Shown piece after piece: positions 54,093-62,250 of a DNA stretch of 64,000 nt. The position numbers were made by a program, and so were the translations under genes. How positions within the stretch are numbered: position 1 is the stretch's first letter; each line of letters opens with the position of its first letter. The notes under the pieces were generated by a model. The model was not told where the DNA came from. It did no database searches and was given only the letters and a program-made list of their open reading frames with translations. Origin of the DNA: CAWJAP01 sp963834365 (GTDB lineage Bacteria > Acidobacteriota > Vicinamibacteria > Vicinamibacterales > Vicinamibacteraceae); the NCBI GenBank assembly GCA_963834365.1, contig CAWIBS010000033.1, forward strand, positions 365,126 through 429,125. Direction: 5' to 3'.

Positions 54093-54214
54093 GTCCGGCT
54101 GAAGCCGGACACTACGGGGCAATCGATGGTCCCCGTTCGTGGTGTCCGTTCGTCGTGTCCTTCGTCGTGTGTCCGTACGTCGTGTCCGATCGTAGTGTCC
54201 GGCTTCAGCCGGAC
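54093..54214. repeat. Palindrome, 13-bp tandem array and second palindrome left of the insertion sequence
   Basis: GTCCGGCTGAAGCCGGAC followed by ACTACG is at 54093-54110. A degenerate GTTCGTCGTGTCC unit of 13 bp is then repeated five times (54135-54147, 54148-54160, 54161-54174 with one extra base pair step, 54175-54187, 54188-54200) and the last copy runs into GTCCGGCTTCAGCCGGAC (54197-54214). Every unit contains CGTNGTGTCC, the sequence in which the neighbouring element is inserted. Confidence 0.88.
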
Positions 54215-54235
54215 CGCAAGTCGCCGACGTAGACA

Positions 54236-54248
54236 ATATGGAATGACC
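54236..54248. repeat. Left subterminal inverted repeat of the insertion sequence
   Basis: ATATGGAATGACC, the exact reverse complement of 55912-55924. It lies 3 bases inside the inferred left end. Subterminal repeats of 11-13 bp are a feature of the IS1111 subgroup and are absent from classical IS110. Confidence 0.88.
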
Positions 54249-54360
54249 GGCCCGCTATCGTAGCGTCGTAGTGCGGTCGCACTCGACAAGGTGGTCTGTG
54301 CCACCGAGATCGCGGGTTAACGCCTCGCGGCGCCAGCGCCGCCAACGAGAGGAGCCGGTC

Positions 54361-55467
54361 ATGAAACAGGTTACTACGTACGTTGGGATTGACGCGCACA
54401 AGAAGGATCTCTTCATCGCGATGCTGATTGGCCATCAGAGGACGCCGGTGACGTGGCAGCTGGCCAACGAACCGAACGCGGTACGACGCTTGGTGCGGAA
54501 GCTCGAGCGCGAGGCGCCAGGCCCCGTGCGTGTGTGTTACGAAGCCGGCCCCGGGGGCTATGCGTTGCAGCGGCAGCTGGCGACCCCGCGGGTGAGCTGC
54601 CAGGTGATCGCGCCAGCGCTCGTCCCGCGAAAGCCGGGCGAGCGGATCAAAACCAATCGGCGCGATGCCCGGAAACTGGTGGAGTTGCTCCGGGCGGGAC
54701 TGCTGACGGAGGTGCGACCGCCGACGCCGGAGGAGGAAGCGGTCCGCGATCTGTGTCGCGCCCGGGATGACGCTCGGGAAGATCTGCAGCGGTGTCGCCA
54801 TCGGTTGGGGAAGTTGCTCCTGCGGCGCGGGCGGCACTTCAGCGGGCGGAACTGGACCCAGGCGCATCGACGATGGGTGGACAGTCTCGAGTGGACGCAC
54901 GCCGCGGAGCGCGTGGTGGTGGACGATTATGAGTTGGCGATCGACCATCTGGAGGCACGGCTCATCGAGCTCGATGCGCGGCTGAGCGAGCTGGCGCAGA
55001 CGGAGCCCTATCGCGAACCGGTCGGCTGGTTGCGCTGCTTCCGCGGCCTCGACACGTTGACGGCGATGCTGATCCTCGCCGAGTTGCACGACTTTCGCCG
55101 GTTCCACTCGCCCCGCGCCTTGATGGCCTATCTCGGCCTGGTGCCGGGGGAGCATTCCACCGGCGAGAAGCATCGACGCGGGCGCATCACACGGACGGGC
55201 AATACACTCGTCCGCCGGCTGCTCGTCGAAACGGCGTGGCACTACCAACATCGACCGGGCATTGGCGTCGCGCTCACGCGCCGACGCACAGGACAACCCA
55301 GCCGCGTGATCGCGATTGCGGAGAAGGCGCAACAGCGGCTGTGTCGACGCTTCCGCACACTGGCGGCGGCCCATAAACCGGCGCCCAAGATCGCCGTGGC
55401 GATCGCGCGCGAGCTGGCCGGCTTTCTGTGGGCCGCCTTGCAACCCGAGCCGGCGACCGTGACGTAA
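54361..55467 (+). CDS. IS110-superfamily transposase (DEDD plus Ser, IS1111 type)
   Basis: A 368-residue serine/DEDD recombinase. The ATG at 54361 follows GAGGAG, and an upstream in-frame ATG at 54271 is rejected because it lies in the hairpin-rich left end. The RuvC-like DEDD domain begins VGIDAHKKDLF with Asp11, then CYEAGPGGYALQRQL with a Glu near residue 62, and KTNRRDARKLVELLRAG with paired acidic residues. The C-terminal Tnp domain has RCFRGLDTLTAMLILAEL, AYLGLVPGEHSTGEKHRRG with the nucleophile-region serine, and RITRTGNTLVRRLLVETAWH. The enzyme is guided to its target by an RNA from the element's own non-coding region. All expected motifs are intact, so it may be active. Confidence 0.92.
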   Translation: MKQVTTYVGIDAHKKDLFIAMLIGHQRTPVTWQLANEPNAVRRLVRKLEREAPGPVRVCYEAGPGGYALQRQLATPRVSCQVIAPALVPRKPGERIKTNRRDARKLVELLRAGLLTEVRPPTPEEEAVRDLCRARDDAREDLQRCRHRLGKLLLRRGRHFSGRNWTQAHRRWVDSLEWTHAAERVVVDDYELAIDHLEARLIELDARLSELAQTEPYREPVGWLRCFRGLDTLTAMLILAELHDFRRFHSPRALMAYLGLVPGEHSTGEKHRRGRITRTGNTLVRRLLVETAWHYQHRPGIGVALTRRRTGQPSRVIAIAEKAQQRLCRRFRTLAAAHKPAPKIAVAIARELAGFLWAALQPEPATVT

Positions 55468-55911
55468 CGACAGCGAGCGAGGGGGGAGGCAGGGGACGCG
55501 GGCCGATGCCGGACCGCGAAGACGGCGGATGATCAGAGGCACGATTGCGAGGATCGGCGGGGACACTATGCGACCGGGACCACGTCCTGAACTCGCGCTG
55601 GTAGACTGCCCGACCTCCCGACGAACCACTGTCATGGGTGCTCTGCCGCGGGCGACCGCGGTAACCACCGGATATCAGCGTGACTCGTCGTCGAAGCGCC
55701 CTCGACTGTCCGTCGTCTCCGCGGCCCGCGCAGCGAACTGCGTCCGAGATACCAGGTGGGGGGCACGGCATCCAGGGCTGCGCGCCCTTCAGGCGGCGCC
55801 TCTGGCGCCCCTGGACACCGTGCCCCCCACCTGGTTAGAGGCACTCATGCGAGCAAGCTGACGCTTGCTCGCTATCGCCAAGCCACCATCGACAAATCGG
55901 GGCTTGACAAG
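55468..55911 (+). ncRNA. Candidate seek/bridge RNA region and hairpins of the insertion sequence
   Basis: The 444 bases between the transposase stop and the right repeat contain no gene. They hold a strong hairpin at 55751-55835, whose arms begin ACCAGGTGGGGGGCACGG and pair over 18 bases before a small mismatch and a further TCCAGGG stem, and a second perfect 10-bp hairpin at 55849-55872 (GCGAGCAAGC, loop TGAC). CCGCGG-GCGA-CCGCGG lies near 55651. GGACACTA at 55561-55568 is complementary to TAGTGTCC of the target. RNA boundaries are not known. Confidence 0.45.
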
Positions 55912-55924
55912 GGTCATTCCATAT
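55912..55924. repeat. Right subterminal inverted repeat of the insertion sequence
   Basis: GGTCATTCCATAT, the exact complement of the left repeat, followed by C and the AG core. Confidence 0.88.
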
Positions 55925-55928
55925 CAGT

Positions 55929-55946
55929 GTCCGGCTTCAGCCGGAC
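55929..55946. repeat. Target palindrome interrupted by the insertion sequence
   Basis: GTCCGGCTTCAGCCGGAC. Its usual CGTAGT preface is split: CGTAG lies left of the element at 54228-54232 and AGT right of it at 55926-55928. Confidence 0.85.
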
Positions 55947-55969
55947 CCACAAGTAGCGGAGGCGCAAAT

Positions 55970-56692
55970 ATGGCGAGCCTCGTAACCAACGACTTCGGGC
56001 GGCCGCCGCGGCGGGGCCACCGCGTTCGAGCCTTGCTGCGCGCCATCGCCGGGTGTGTCGTGCTGATCGCCGCCGCGCACGCCGTTCGCGATGTGGCGCC
56101 GCCGGCGTTCGAGGGGATTCTGCGCACCTTCGGAGTTCGCCAACTGTGCGCGGCGGTTCCCGACGTCACGCCGTGTCCCGACGGGGAGGCAAGCGAACCC
56201 GAAGCGTCACGGGCGGCGGATACGGCGAGCACGTCCGCTGGCACATCGGAGCTTCCCCGCTGGTCGGATGGCGCCCTGGCCTGGCCGGAGCGCTACCGTC
56301 AGTGGATCCTCGTCGGCACGTCGCTCGGGTTGGGCTACTCGGACGCCGCCGGCGGCCACGAGTCCTTTCACCACGTCTATCTCACGCCACGCGCGTACGC
56401 GGAGTACCGGGCGCGCGGCACGTTTCCAGACGGTACGATGCTGGCGCTCGAGATTCGCGAGCCGGCGGCCCGCGTCAGCCCGGCGAAGCAGGGCTCCTTC
56501 AGCGGCCGGCGGCTCGCCGTGGAGATCGCGTTGAAGGACACGGCCCGCTTCCCGGAAGGCTGGGCGTACTTCGACTTCGGCGATGGCCGGCCCACCGCTC
56601 GTCCCCAGGCGTCGGGCCGCTGCGAGTCGTGCCATCGCCAGCACGCCGAGACCGATCACGTGTTCACGCAGTTCTATTCAGGACTGCGGTAG
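55970..56692 (+). CDS. Cytochrome P460 family protein
   Basis: A 240-residue c-type haem protein. GGAGG lies 8 bases before the ATG. An N-terminal hydrophobic segment (ALLRAIAGCVVLIAAAHAV) is a signal or anchor, and a Pro/Glu-rich linker follows. The P460 domain has YRQWILVGTSLGLGYSDAAG, FHHVYLTPRAYAEYRARGTF, PDGTMLALEIREPA and EGWAYFDFGDGRPTARPQ, and ends with the haem site CESCH at 218-222 and AETDHVFTQFYSGLR. True P460 enzymes use a Lys-haem crosslink to oxidise hydroxylamine. I cannot identify the crosslinking lysine, so electron transfer or another redox role is as likely. The insertion sequence sits in its upstream palindrome, 43 bases before the ATG, and may affect its expression. Confidence 0.85.
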   Translation: MASLVTNDFGRPPRRGHRVRALLRAIAGCVVLIAAAHAVRDVAPPAFEGILRTFGVRQLCAAVPDVTPCPDGEASEPEASRAADTASTSAGTSELPRWSDGALAWPERYRQWILVGTSLGLGYSDAAGGHESFHHVYLTPRAYAEYRARGTFPDGTMLALEIREPAARVSPAKQGSFSGRRLAVEIALKDTARFPEGWAYFDFGDGRPTARPQASGRCESCHRQHAETDHVFTQFYSGLR

Positions 56693-56715
56693 AACCTGTG
56701 CGGTGGCCCTGGCTC

Positions 56716-56815
56716 GCCGGACCTGAAGGTCCGGCCTACCGACGAGGGATACCTCAAATCCGGTAGGGCGGGGCTTCAGCCCCGCCGCCACGCCCGTAAC
56801 CGTAGCCCGTAGCCC
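56716..56815. repeat. Two palindromes and a heptamer array before padR
   Basis: GCCGGACCTGAAGGTCCGGC followed by CTACCG is at 56716-56735. GGCGGGGCTTCAGCCCCGCC is at 56767-56786. GTAGCCC units run at about 56796-56815. Confidence 0.85.
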
Positions 56816-56836
56816 GTTCAGAACCCGGAGGACCAC

Positions 56837-57301
56837 TTGGGAGGCATGCAGTTCGATCTGTTGCAAGGCACCCTCGACCTGCTCATTCTTCGCACGATTG
56901 CCGTCGAGCCGATGCACGGCTGGGGCATCGCGCACCGCATCGAGCAGGTCTCGGGCGACGTGCTCAAGGTGAACCAGGGGTCGCTCTATCCGGCGCTCTA
57001 TCGCCTCGAACGCCAGGGACTGATCAAGGCGGAGTGGGGGGCGTCCGAGAACAACCGGCGCGCGAAGTTCTACGCGCTGACCAGGACTGGCCAGCGCCGG
57101 CTGTCCGACGACACCTCGCAGTGGGAACGCCTGTCGGCTGCGATCGGCCAGGTGCTGAAGTCGCCGCGCACCGCGGGCGTGAGAAATCGGGACGGGAGCC
57201 GCGTTCGTGATCAGCCAGCCTCGCGTCCGCGGGTCCGCCGGATGCGATCGGCGGCGACGGCGAGGACGATGATGATGCCGATGATGATCTCCTGGATGTA
57301 G
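56837..57301 (+). CDS. PadR-family transcriptional regulator (C-terminus probably frameshifted)
   Basis: A winged-helix regulator of the short PadR type. TTG at 56837 has GGAGG five bases upstream, and ATG at 56846 is the alternative start. The domain reads FDLLQGTLDLLILRTIAVEP, MHGWGIAHRIEQVSGDVLKV, QGSLYPALYRLERQGLIKAE and WGASENNRRAKFYALTRTGQ, ending with WERLSAAIGQVLKS near residue 112, where such proteins stop. The open frame continues another 40 residues antisense to the downstream permease gene. A single-base shift near 57180 would give a TGA at once, so the extra tail is probably an artefact. PadR proteins of this group commonly repress ADOP permeases, one of which is at 51423. Confidence 0.85.
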   Translation: MGGMQFDLLQGTLDLLILRTIAVEPMHGWGIAHRIEQVSGDVLKVNQGSLYPALYRLERQGLIKAEWGASENNRRAKFYALTRTGQRRLSDDTSQWERLSAAIGQVLKSPRTAGVRNRDGSRVRDQPASRPRVRRMRSAATARTMMMPMMISWM

Positions 57302-58182
57302 TTCGGCCAGCCCATCTGCTGTGTGCCGTTCCGCAGGAACGCCATCGTCAGCGCGCCGATCATGGCGCCGAGCGATCGTGCCCTCACCGCCGGCCAGGCT
57401 GCCGCCGCCGATCACGACCGCGGCGATGATGTCGAGCTCGGTGCCGATGGCCACCGTCGGATCGCCCTGCCGCAGGCGCGACATCTGGGTCACGCCGGAC
57501 AGCCCGAAGAACAGCCCGGCCAGCCCGTAGATCCACACCTTCCAGCGATCGGTCGCGACGCCGCACGCGCTCGCGGCGGCCTCGTTCGAGCCGATGGCGA
57601 AGACCCGGCGGCCGAACACCGTGCGCCGCAGCACGACCGTCATCACGATCGCGAGCACCAGCGCGATCCACACGCCGGGCGCGACGAGCAGCCACGACGG
57701 CGTGGGGAACGTCACCGCCAGCTCGTTGATCCAGGTGACCGGCGCGTTCACCGTCTGCTGATCGGCCAGCCACTTCGCCGACACCGCGCGCGACGCCGAG
57801 CGTGCCCAGCGTCGCGATGAACGGCAGCACTTTGAGCCGGGTGATCGCCAGCCCGTTGACCACGCCGACAAGCCCGCCGACGAGGACGCCGGCCGCGAGC
57901 GCGAGCGACGGCGTGTAGCCGTCGCGCAGCATCACGGCCGTGACGACGCCGGTGAGCGCGATCGTCGAGCCGACCGACAGGTCGATGCCGCCGCTGACGA
58001 TGATCATCGTCATGCCGATCGCGCCGAGCGCGACGATGACCGTCTGCGCGAGCACGATGCGCAGGTTGCGCACCGACAGGTATTGCGCCGGGCGCGTCGC
58101 TCAGCAGGGCGAAGACGCCGATCACCAGCGACCAGGCCGAGCGAGCGGGACGAGCCAGGCGCGACGATCGCAGCTCCGGCAT
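57211..58182 (-). CDS. Sugar ABC importer permease, RbsC-like (frameshifted)
   Basis: A permease of about 323 residues in the ribose/galactose family. The N-terminus MPELRSSRLARPARSAWSLV leads to LRIVLAQTVIVALGAIGMTM and IIVSGGIDLSVGSTIALTGV, then LKVLPFIATLGTLGVAR, WLLVAPGVWIALVLAIVMTV and VIGGGSLAGGEGTI, and it ends with GWPNYIQEIIIGIIIVLAVA. GGSLAGGEGTI is the cytoplasmic coupling motif. Frames change near 58086, 57785 and 57375. It is the last gene of a minus-strand operon, starting 5 bases after the ATPase stop. All helices are present in one frame or another, so the gene is probably whole in the organism. Confidence 0.8.
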
Positions 58183-58187
58183 GCGCG

Positions 58188-59701
58188 CTATCCGCCAATC
58201 GCGGCTTCCATCACGGATTCGGGCGTCCACGTCGACATCGGGCGCGACGGGCGAGAGCCGGCCGCGGCACATGACCGCGAGGGAGTGGCACACGCCGAAG
58301 AGCTCCGGCAGGTAGGAGCTGACCATCACCACGCTCCGCCCCTGCGCGTGCGGCGCTCGACGATCGCGCGATAGATCTCGACCTTGCTGCCGATGTCGAT
58401 GCCCTTCGTCGGCTCGTCGAGCAGCAGCACGTCGGCCTGCTGGTGCATCAGCCGCGCGAGCGCCACCTTCTGCTGGTTGCCGCCGGAGAGCGTGCGCGCC
58501 GGCTGCGCGGCGTGCGCGCCTTCACGCGCGAGCGTCTCGATCCAGCGTGCCGGCCTGCTCGCGCTGGCGCGCCGAGCTGAAGCCAGCCCGACGGTCGAAC
58601 AGGCGTCGTAGCGCGTGCACGTGATGTTGTCGGCGAGCGACATCGTCAGCGCCAGGCCTTCGCCCTTGCGGTCCTCGCTGAGATAGCCGGCGCCGCCGCG
58701 GATGCGCGCGCCGGGGCGTGGCTGCGAGCGGCAACCTCGCGATTGCGCAGCCGGACGCGCCCGGCCGCCACGGGTTCGAGGCCCATCAGCGCGCGGATCG
58801 GTCTCGGTGCGGCCCGAGCCGATGAGGCCGGCGATGCCGAGGATTTCGCCCTTGCGGAGCGTCAGCGACGCCTGCATGCACGGCGGGCGGCGCCGACGAG
58901 GTCTCGCACGTCGAGCAGCACGTCGTCGGCCGGCGCCGGCGCCGGCTCGGGGAACACCGCGTCCATCGGCCGGCCGACCATGTGCGCGATCAGCGCGTCG
59001 TTGGTCACGTCCGCCGATGGCGCCGGTCGCGACGCTGCGCCCGTCGCGCAGCACGGTGTAGCGGTCGGCAATCTCGCGCACTTCCTCGAGGAAGTGGCTG
59101 ATGTAGACGATGGCGACGCCGCGATCGCGCAGCCGGCGGATCAGCGCGAACAGGCGCTCGACGTCCTCGCGCGGCAGGCTGCTCGTCGGCTCGTCCATCA
59201 GGACGATCGACGCTCGCGCCGCCATCGCGCGGCAGATCTCGACGACCTGCCGCGCCGCGATGGGCAGCTCCCGCACCGGTCGATCGGCGCGCAGCTCGGG
59301 ATGGTGGAACGCGTCGAGCACGGCGGCGGTCTCGCGCGCCATCGCCTCGCGATCGAGCCAGCCGGCGCGCGCGCGGCTCGAGGCCCATCAGGATGTTCTC
59401 GGCGACGCGTGAGGTGGTCGCAGAGCGAGAGCTCCTGATGAATCAGCGCCATGCCGCGCCGCCGCGCGTCGAGCGGCGAGGCCGGCGCATACGGCGCGCC
59501 GTCGAGCGCCATCGTGCCGGCATCGGGCGCGAAGCGCGCCGGCGAGCACGTTCATCAACGTGCTCTTGCCGGCGCCGTTCTCGCCGATGAGCGCGTGGAC
59601 CTCGCCGCGGCGCAGATCGAGAGGTCGACGCCGTCGAGCGCGACCGTGGGCCCGAAGCGCTTGCGAATGCCGGTGAGCGTCAGCACGCATGACAGCGACA
59701 T
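58188..59701 (-). CDS. Sugar ABC importer ATPase, RbsA/MglA-like (many frameshifts)
   Basis: A double-cassette ATPase of about 504 residues. The ATG at 59701 begins SLSCVLTLTGIRKRFGPTVA. The first cassette has Walker A GENGAGKSTLMNVLAG and ASIVLMDEPTSSLPREDVER with the H-loop region VYISHFLEEVREIADRYTVL. The second has ILGIAGLIGSGRTE, YLSEDRKGEGLALTMSLADN, LSGGNQQKVALARLMHQQAD and VLLLDEPTKGIDIGSKVEIY, and the end reads VMVSSYLPELFGVCHSLAVM. Eight or so single-base indels separate these blocks. The degenerate Walker A of the second cassette is normal for the RbsA family. It lies between the binding protein and the permease genes. Confidence 0.8.
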
Positions 59702-59778
59702 GACCAGTTAGGCGCAGCGACCAGCGACCAACAACGAGTTTGGTAGCCTCGCGTCGTCGGTAGCTGGTCAGTTTGCGC

Positions 59779-60802
59779 CTACTTCCCCAGGATACTCCTC
59801 GATCGGCGGATTCGAGGAGCCGCTGCATCTCCGGCCGTGTCCATGTTCTCGGGCGTGACGACCTGGACGCCGGTGTCGATCACGGCCGGCACCGCCTGCC
59901 CCTGGAGGTGCTGCGACCATCGTCTTGACGGCGAGATAGCCCATCTCGAACGGGTTCTGGAGCACGAAGCCGTCCATCTCGCCCGCGCTTCATCGCGTCG
60001 AGGAACACCTGGTGGGAGTCGAAGCCGACGAACTTCACCTTGCCGGCGCGCCCGAGGTCCTGCAGCGCGAGCAGCATGCCGGCGGCGGACGACTCGTTGA
60101 CGCAGAAGATGCCCGTCGAGCCGCGCCGATAGCGATTGAGCAGGTTCTCGGACGCGCGCTTCGCCGTGTCGCGCGTCGGACCGGCGTGCTGGTCCGAGGA
60201 GATCGAGCTCGATGCCGGGGTAGCTTCGCCTTCAGCGCCTCGAGGAAGCCCTGCTCGCGCGCCTCGGTGCTCGCCGAGCCTTCCTGGTAGCGCAGCATCA
60301 GCACCTTGCCCTTGCCGCCGAGGATGGTGCCGAGATGCTCCGCCGCGAGCCGCCCGCCCTTGTCGTTGTCGGTGGCGACGTAGCTGACGATCTTCTTCGA
60401 GTCGAGCGCGGAGTCGAAGATCACGACGGGGATGTTCGCGGCGCCCGCCTCCTCGACCGGGCGGACCAGCGCGCGCGCGTCGAGCGGCGCCAGCACGATG
60501 CCGCTCACGCCCTGGCTGAGGAAGCCTTCGACCACCTGGATCTGCTGCTCGCGGTCGTCCTCGCGGATCGGCCCCTTCCAGATGATGTGCACGTCGACGC
60601 CCTGTGCCTTGAGCTCGCGCTCGGCCTCGCATCGCGCCGGCATGGATGCTCCTCCAGAACTCGTGCGTCGTCCCCTTGGGAATGACGGCGATCTGATACG
60701 TCTTCTTCGCGGGCGCCGATCCGCCGCAGGCGCCGACGCGCGACGGCGCCGGCGACGACCAGTCCGCAGCAGGGAGGCGAAGCGCGCGCACGCTGGCATC
60801 AT
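59779..60802 (-). CDS. Periplasmic sugar-binding protein, RbsB-like (frameshifted)
   Basis: A substrate-binding lipoprotein of about 340 residues (Peripla_BP_4). The probable start is the ATG at 60802. The lipobox region is GACGGSAPAKKTYQIAVIPK and the first lobe follows with GTTHEFWRSIHAGA, VDVHIIWKGPIREDDREQQI, EGFLSQGVSGIVLAPLDARA and NIPVVIFDSALDSKKIVSYV. The second lobe has VFEALKAK-like blocks, GRAGKVKFVGFDSHQVFLDA and GFVLQNPFEMGYLAVKTMVA, and the end reads NPPIEEY. It belongs to the group that binds ribose, xylose, fucose or rhamnose. Frames change several times. The exact N-terminus is unsure because of indels near 60760. Confidence 0.78.
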
Positions 60803-60913
60803 GCAGCAACATCCCGAGATGACCGCGCCGATCGATAGGTGCGGAGCCACGTCGAGCGTCCGCAGTTCAGGGCGTCAGACGTCGGGCGGCCCATCGACGT
60901 CGCTGTCGTATGC

Positions 60914-60931
60914 GTCCGACTTCAGCCGGAC
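60914..60931. repeat. Slightly decayed palindrome overlapping the alcohol dehydrogenase stop
   Basis: GTCCGACTTCAGCCGGAC has one mismatch relative to the consensus unit. It contains the TGA (minus strand, 60922-60924) used as the stop of the upstream gene's last open frame. Confidence 0.75.
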
Positions 60932-62114
60932 CGTGCACCCGTCCCGGCTTCAGGCTCGACGACGCCTTTGACGTAGCCGGGCTGGCGATGCGCGCCGCCG
61001 AAGGCGCGCGGGAACGGCGTCGAGCGAGTGATAGCGGTGCGTGATGAACGGCGCCGACGCGACGCGCCCCGCCTCGAGCAGGCCGAGCGCCTCCGATAGA
61101 CGACCGGACGGCCGTCCGCGTCGAATCCGCCCGAGGCGCCGACCGGCGCGACCAGCGCGGCTCCCTGAACTGAATGTTGCTGAGCACGCTGATGTCGACG
61201 CCGGCCTGGCCGTGCGCCGTAGAGCACGACCGTGGCCTGCTTGCGCGATCAGGCCCGGCAGATCGACGAACACCTGCGCCGAGCCCGGACGCGTCGATCA
61301 GCCATTCGGCACGCGCGGCCGTCCGTGCGCGTCCAGCACCGCGTCGGCCAGTGCCCGTCGCGCGCGGATCGATCGGCCTCGGCGCCGAACTGCACGCGGC
61401 CAGCGCCCGCTTGCCGCGTCGGGCTCGCTGACGAGCAGCGGCCCTCGAAGCCGACCACGTTGCGCAGGTACTGGACGAACAGCAGCCCGGCCGGCCCGGC
61501 GCCGGCCACGAGCACGGTCCGCGCGCCGCGCCGCCGCCGGTCCGTCGAGCGTCGTACCGCGGCTGCGCGCCGCGGCGCCGGCGTCCATCGCATGGATGAT
61601 GCACGCCAGCGGCTCGGTCAGCGCCGCCTCGGTCGTCGGGCAGCGACGTCGCCGCGCCCACGCGCACGCGCGTTGCACCGCGGGCACGACGAGGTAGTCT
61701 CGCCAGCCCGCCCGGCAGCCCCGTGATGCCGTGCTCGCCGTAGTGCTCGCACTGATGCGAGTCGCCCGCTCGCGCAGTACTCGCAGTGCGGCTCGCGCCC
61801 GCGGCTCGCGCAGTTGCGGCCCTGATCGAGCACGACGCGATCGCCGGCCGCGAGCATCGCGCACGTCGCGGCCCGACGTCGATCACCTTGCCGGCGACCT
61901 CGTGGCCGAGGATCTGCGGTGATGCTCGGCGAGCGGGATGCGGCGGCCGCGCCGATCGGTGTGATAGTTGCCGTGGCCTTCGAAGATGTGGAAGTCGGTG
62001 CCGCAGAGGCCCGACGGCCGTCGACGCGCACGACGACGTCGCGCGGGCCCGCGGCCGGCGCGCGACGTCGCGGATCGCCATCCGCGCGACGTCGTGGAGG
62101 ACGGCGGCGCGCAT
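60922..62114 (-). CDS. Zinc-dependent alcohol dehydrogenase (MDR family, frameshifted)
   Basis: A medium-chain dehydrogenase of about 395 residues, close to threonine/sorbitol dehydrogenases. The start at 62114 gives MRAAVLHDVARMAIRDV. The catalytic zinc site is GLCGTDFHIFEGHG and ILGHEVAGKVIDVG, and a cluster of cysteines near RNCASRGREPHCEYCASG forms the structural zinc lobe. The Rossmann part includes VLVAGAGPAGLLFVQYLRNV, and the end reads HRYHSLDAVPRAF and GYVKGVVEPEAG. At least six single-base shifts interrupt it. In this operon it probably oxidises a sugar acid or a sugar alcohol that the dehydratase or importer supplies. Confidence 0.78.
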
Positions 62115-62250
62115 GCGTGCCGCCGCGCTCCGGCCAGGACTGCGTCACCGAGTCTTCGGAGGCTGCCGGTCGACGCTCCGAGGTCAGCGTTCCTCGCAGA
62201 TCGAGCTGGAGCCGCCTGAAGCCGCGAGCCGCAGCCGCAGCCTGCCGCGC

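Larger units (their letters stand above)
54233..55927 (+). mobile_element. IS110-superfamily insertion sequence of IS1111 architecture
   Basis: A 1695-bp element with one transposase gene, 13-bp subterminal inverted repeats (54236-54248 and 55912-55924), a short left non-coding end (about 125 bases) and a long right one (about 440 bases). The left junction reads CGACGTAG then ACA and the repeat. The right junction reads the repeat, then C and AGTGTCCGGC. Joining CGACGTAG to TGTCCGGCTTC restores a normal CGTAGTGTCCGGCTTC palindrome unit with an AG dinucleotide at both ends, so the target and the 2-base core can be read directly. Confidence 0.85.

Noticed and set aside
54271..54360. An extended N-terminus of the transposase starting at the ATG at 54271.
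   Set aside because: The extra 30 residues are Arg-rich and precede the conserved start. GAGGAG sits directly before 54361, and the region forms a hairpin of the element's left end.
55751..55835. A separate miniature inverted-repeat transposon inside the insertion sequence.
   Set aside because: The hairpin has no target duplication that I can see and could equally be part of the element's own structured RNA.
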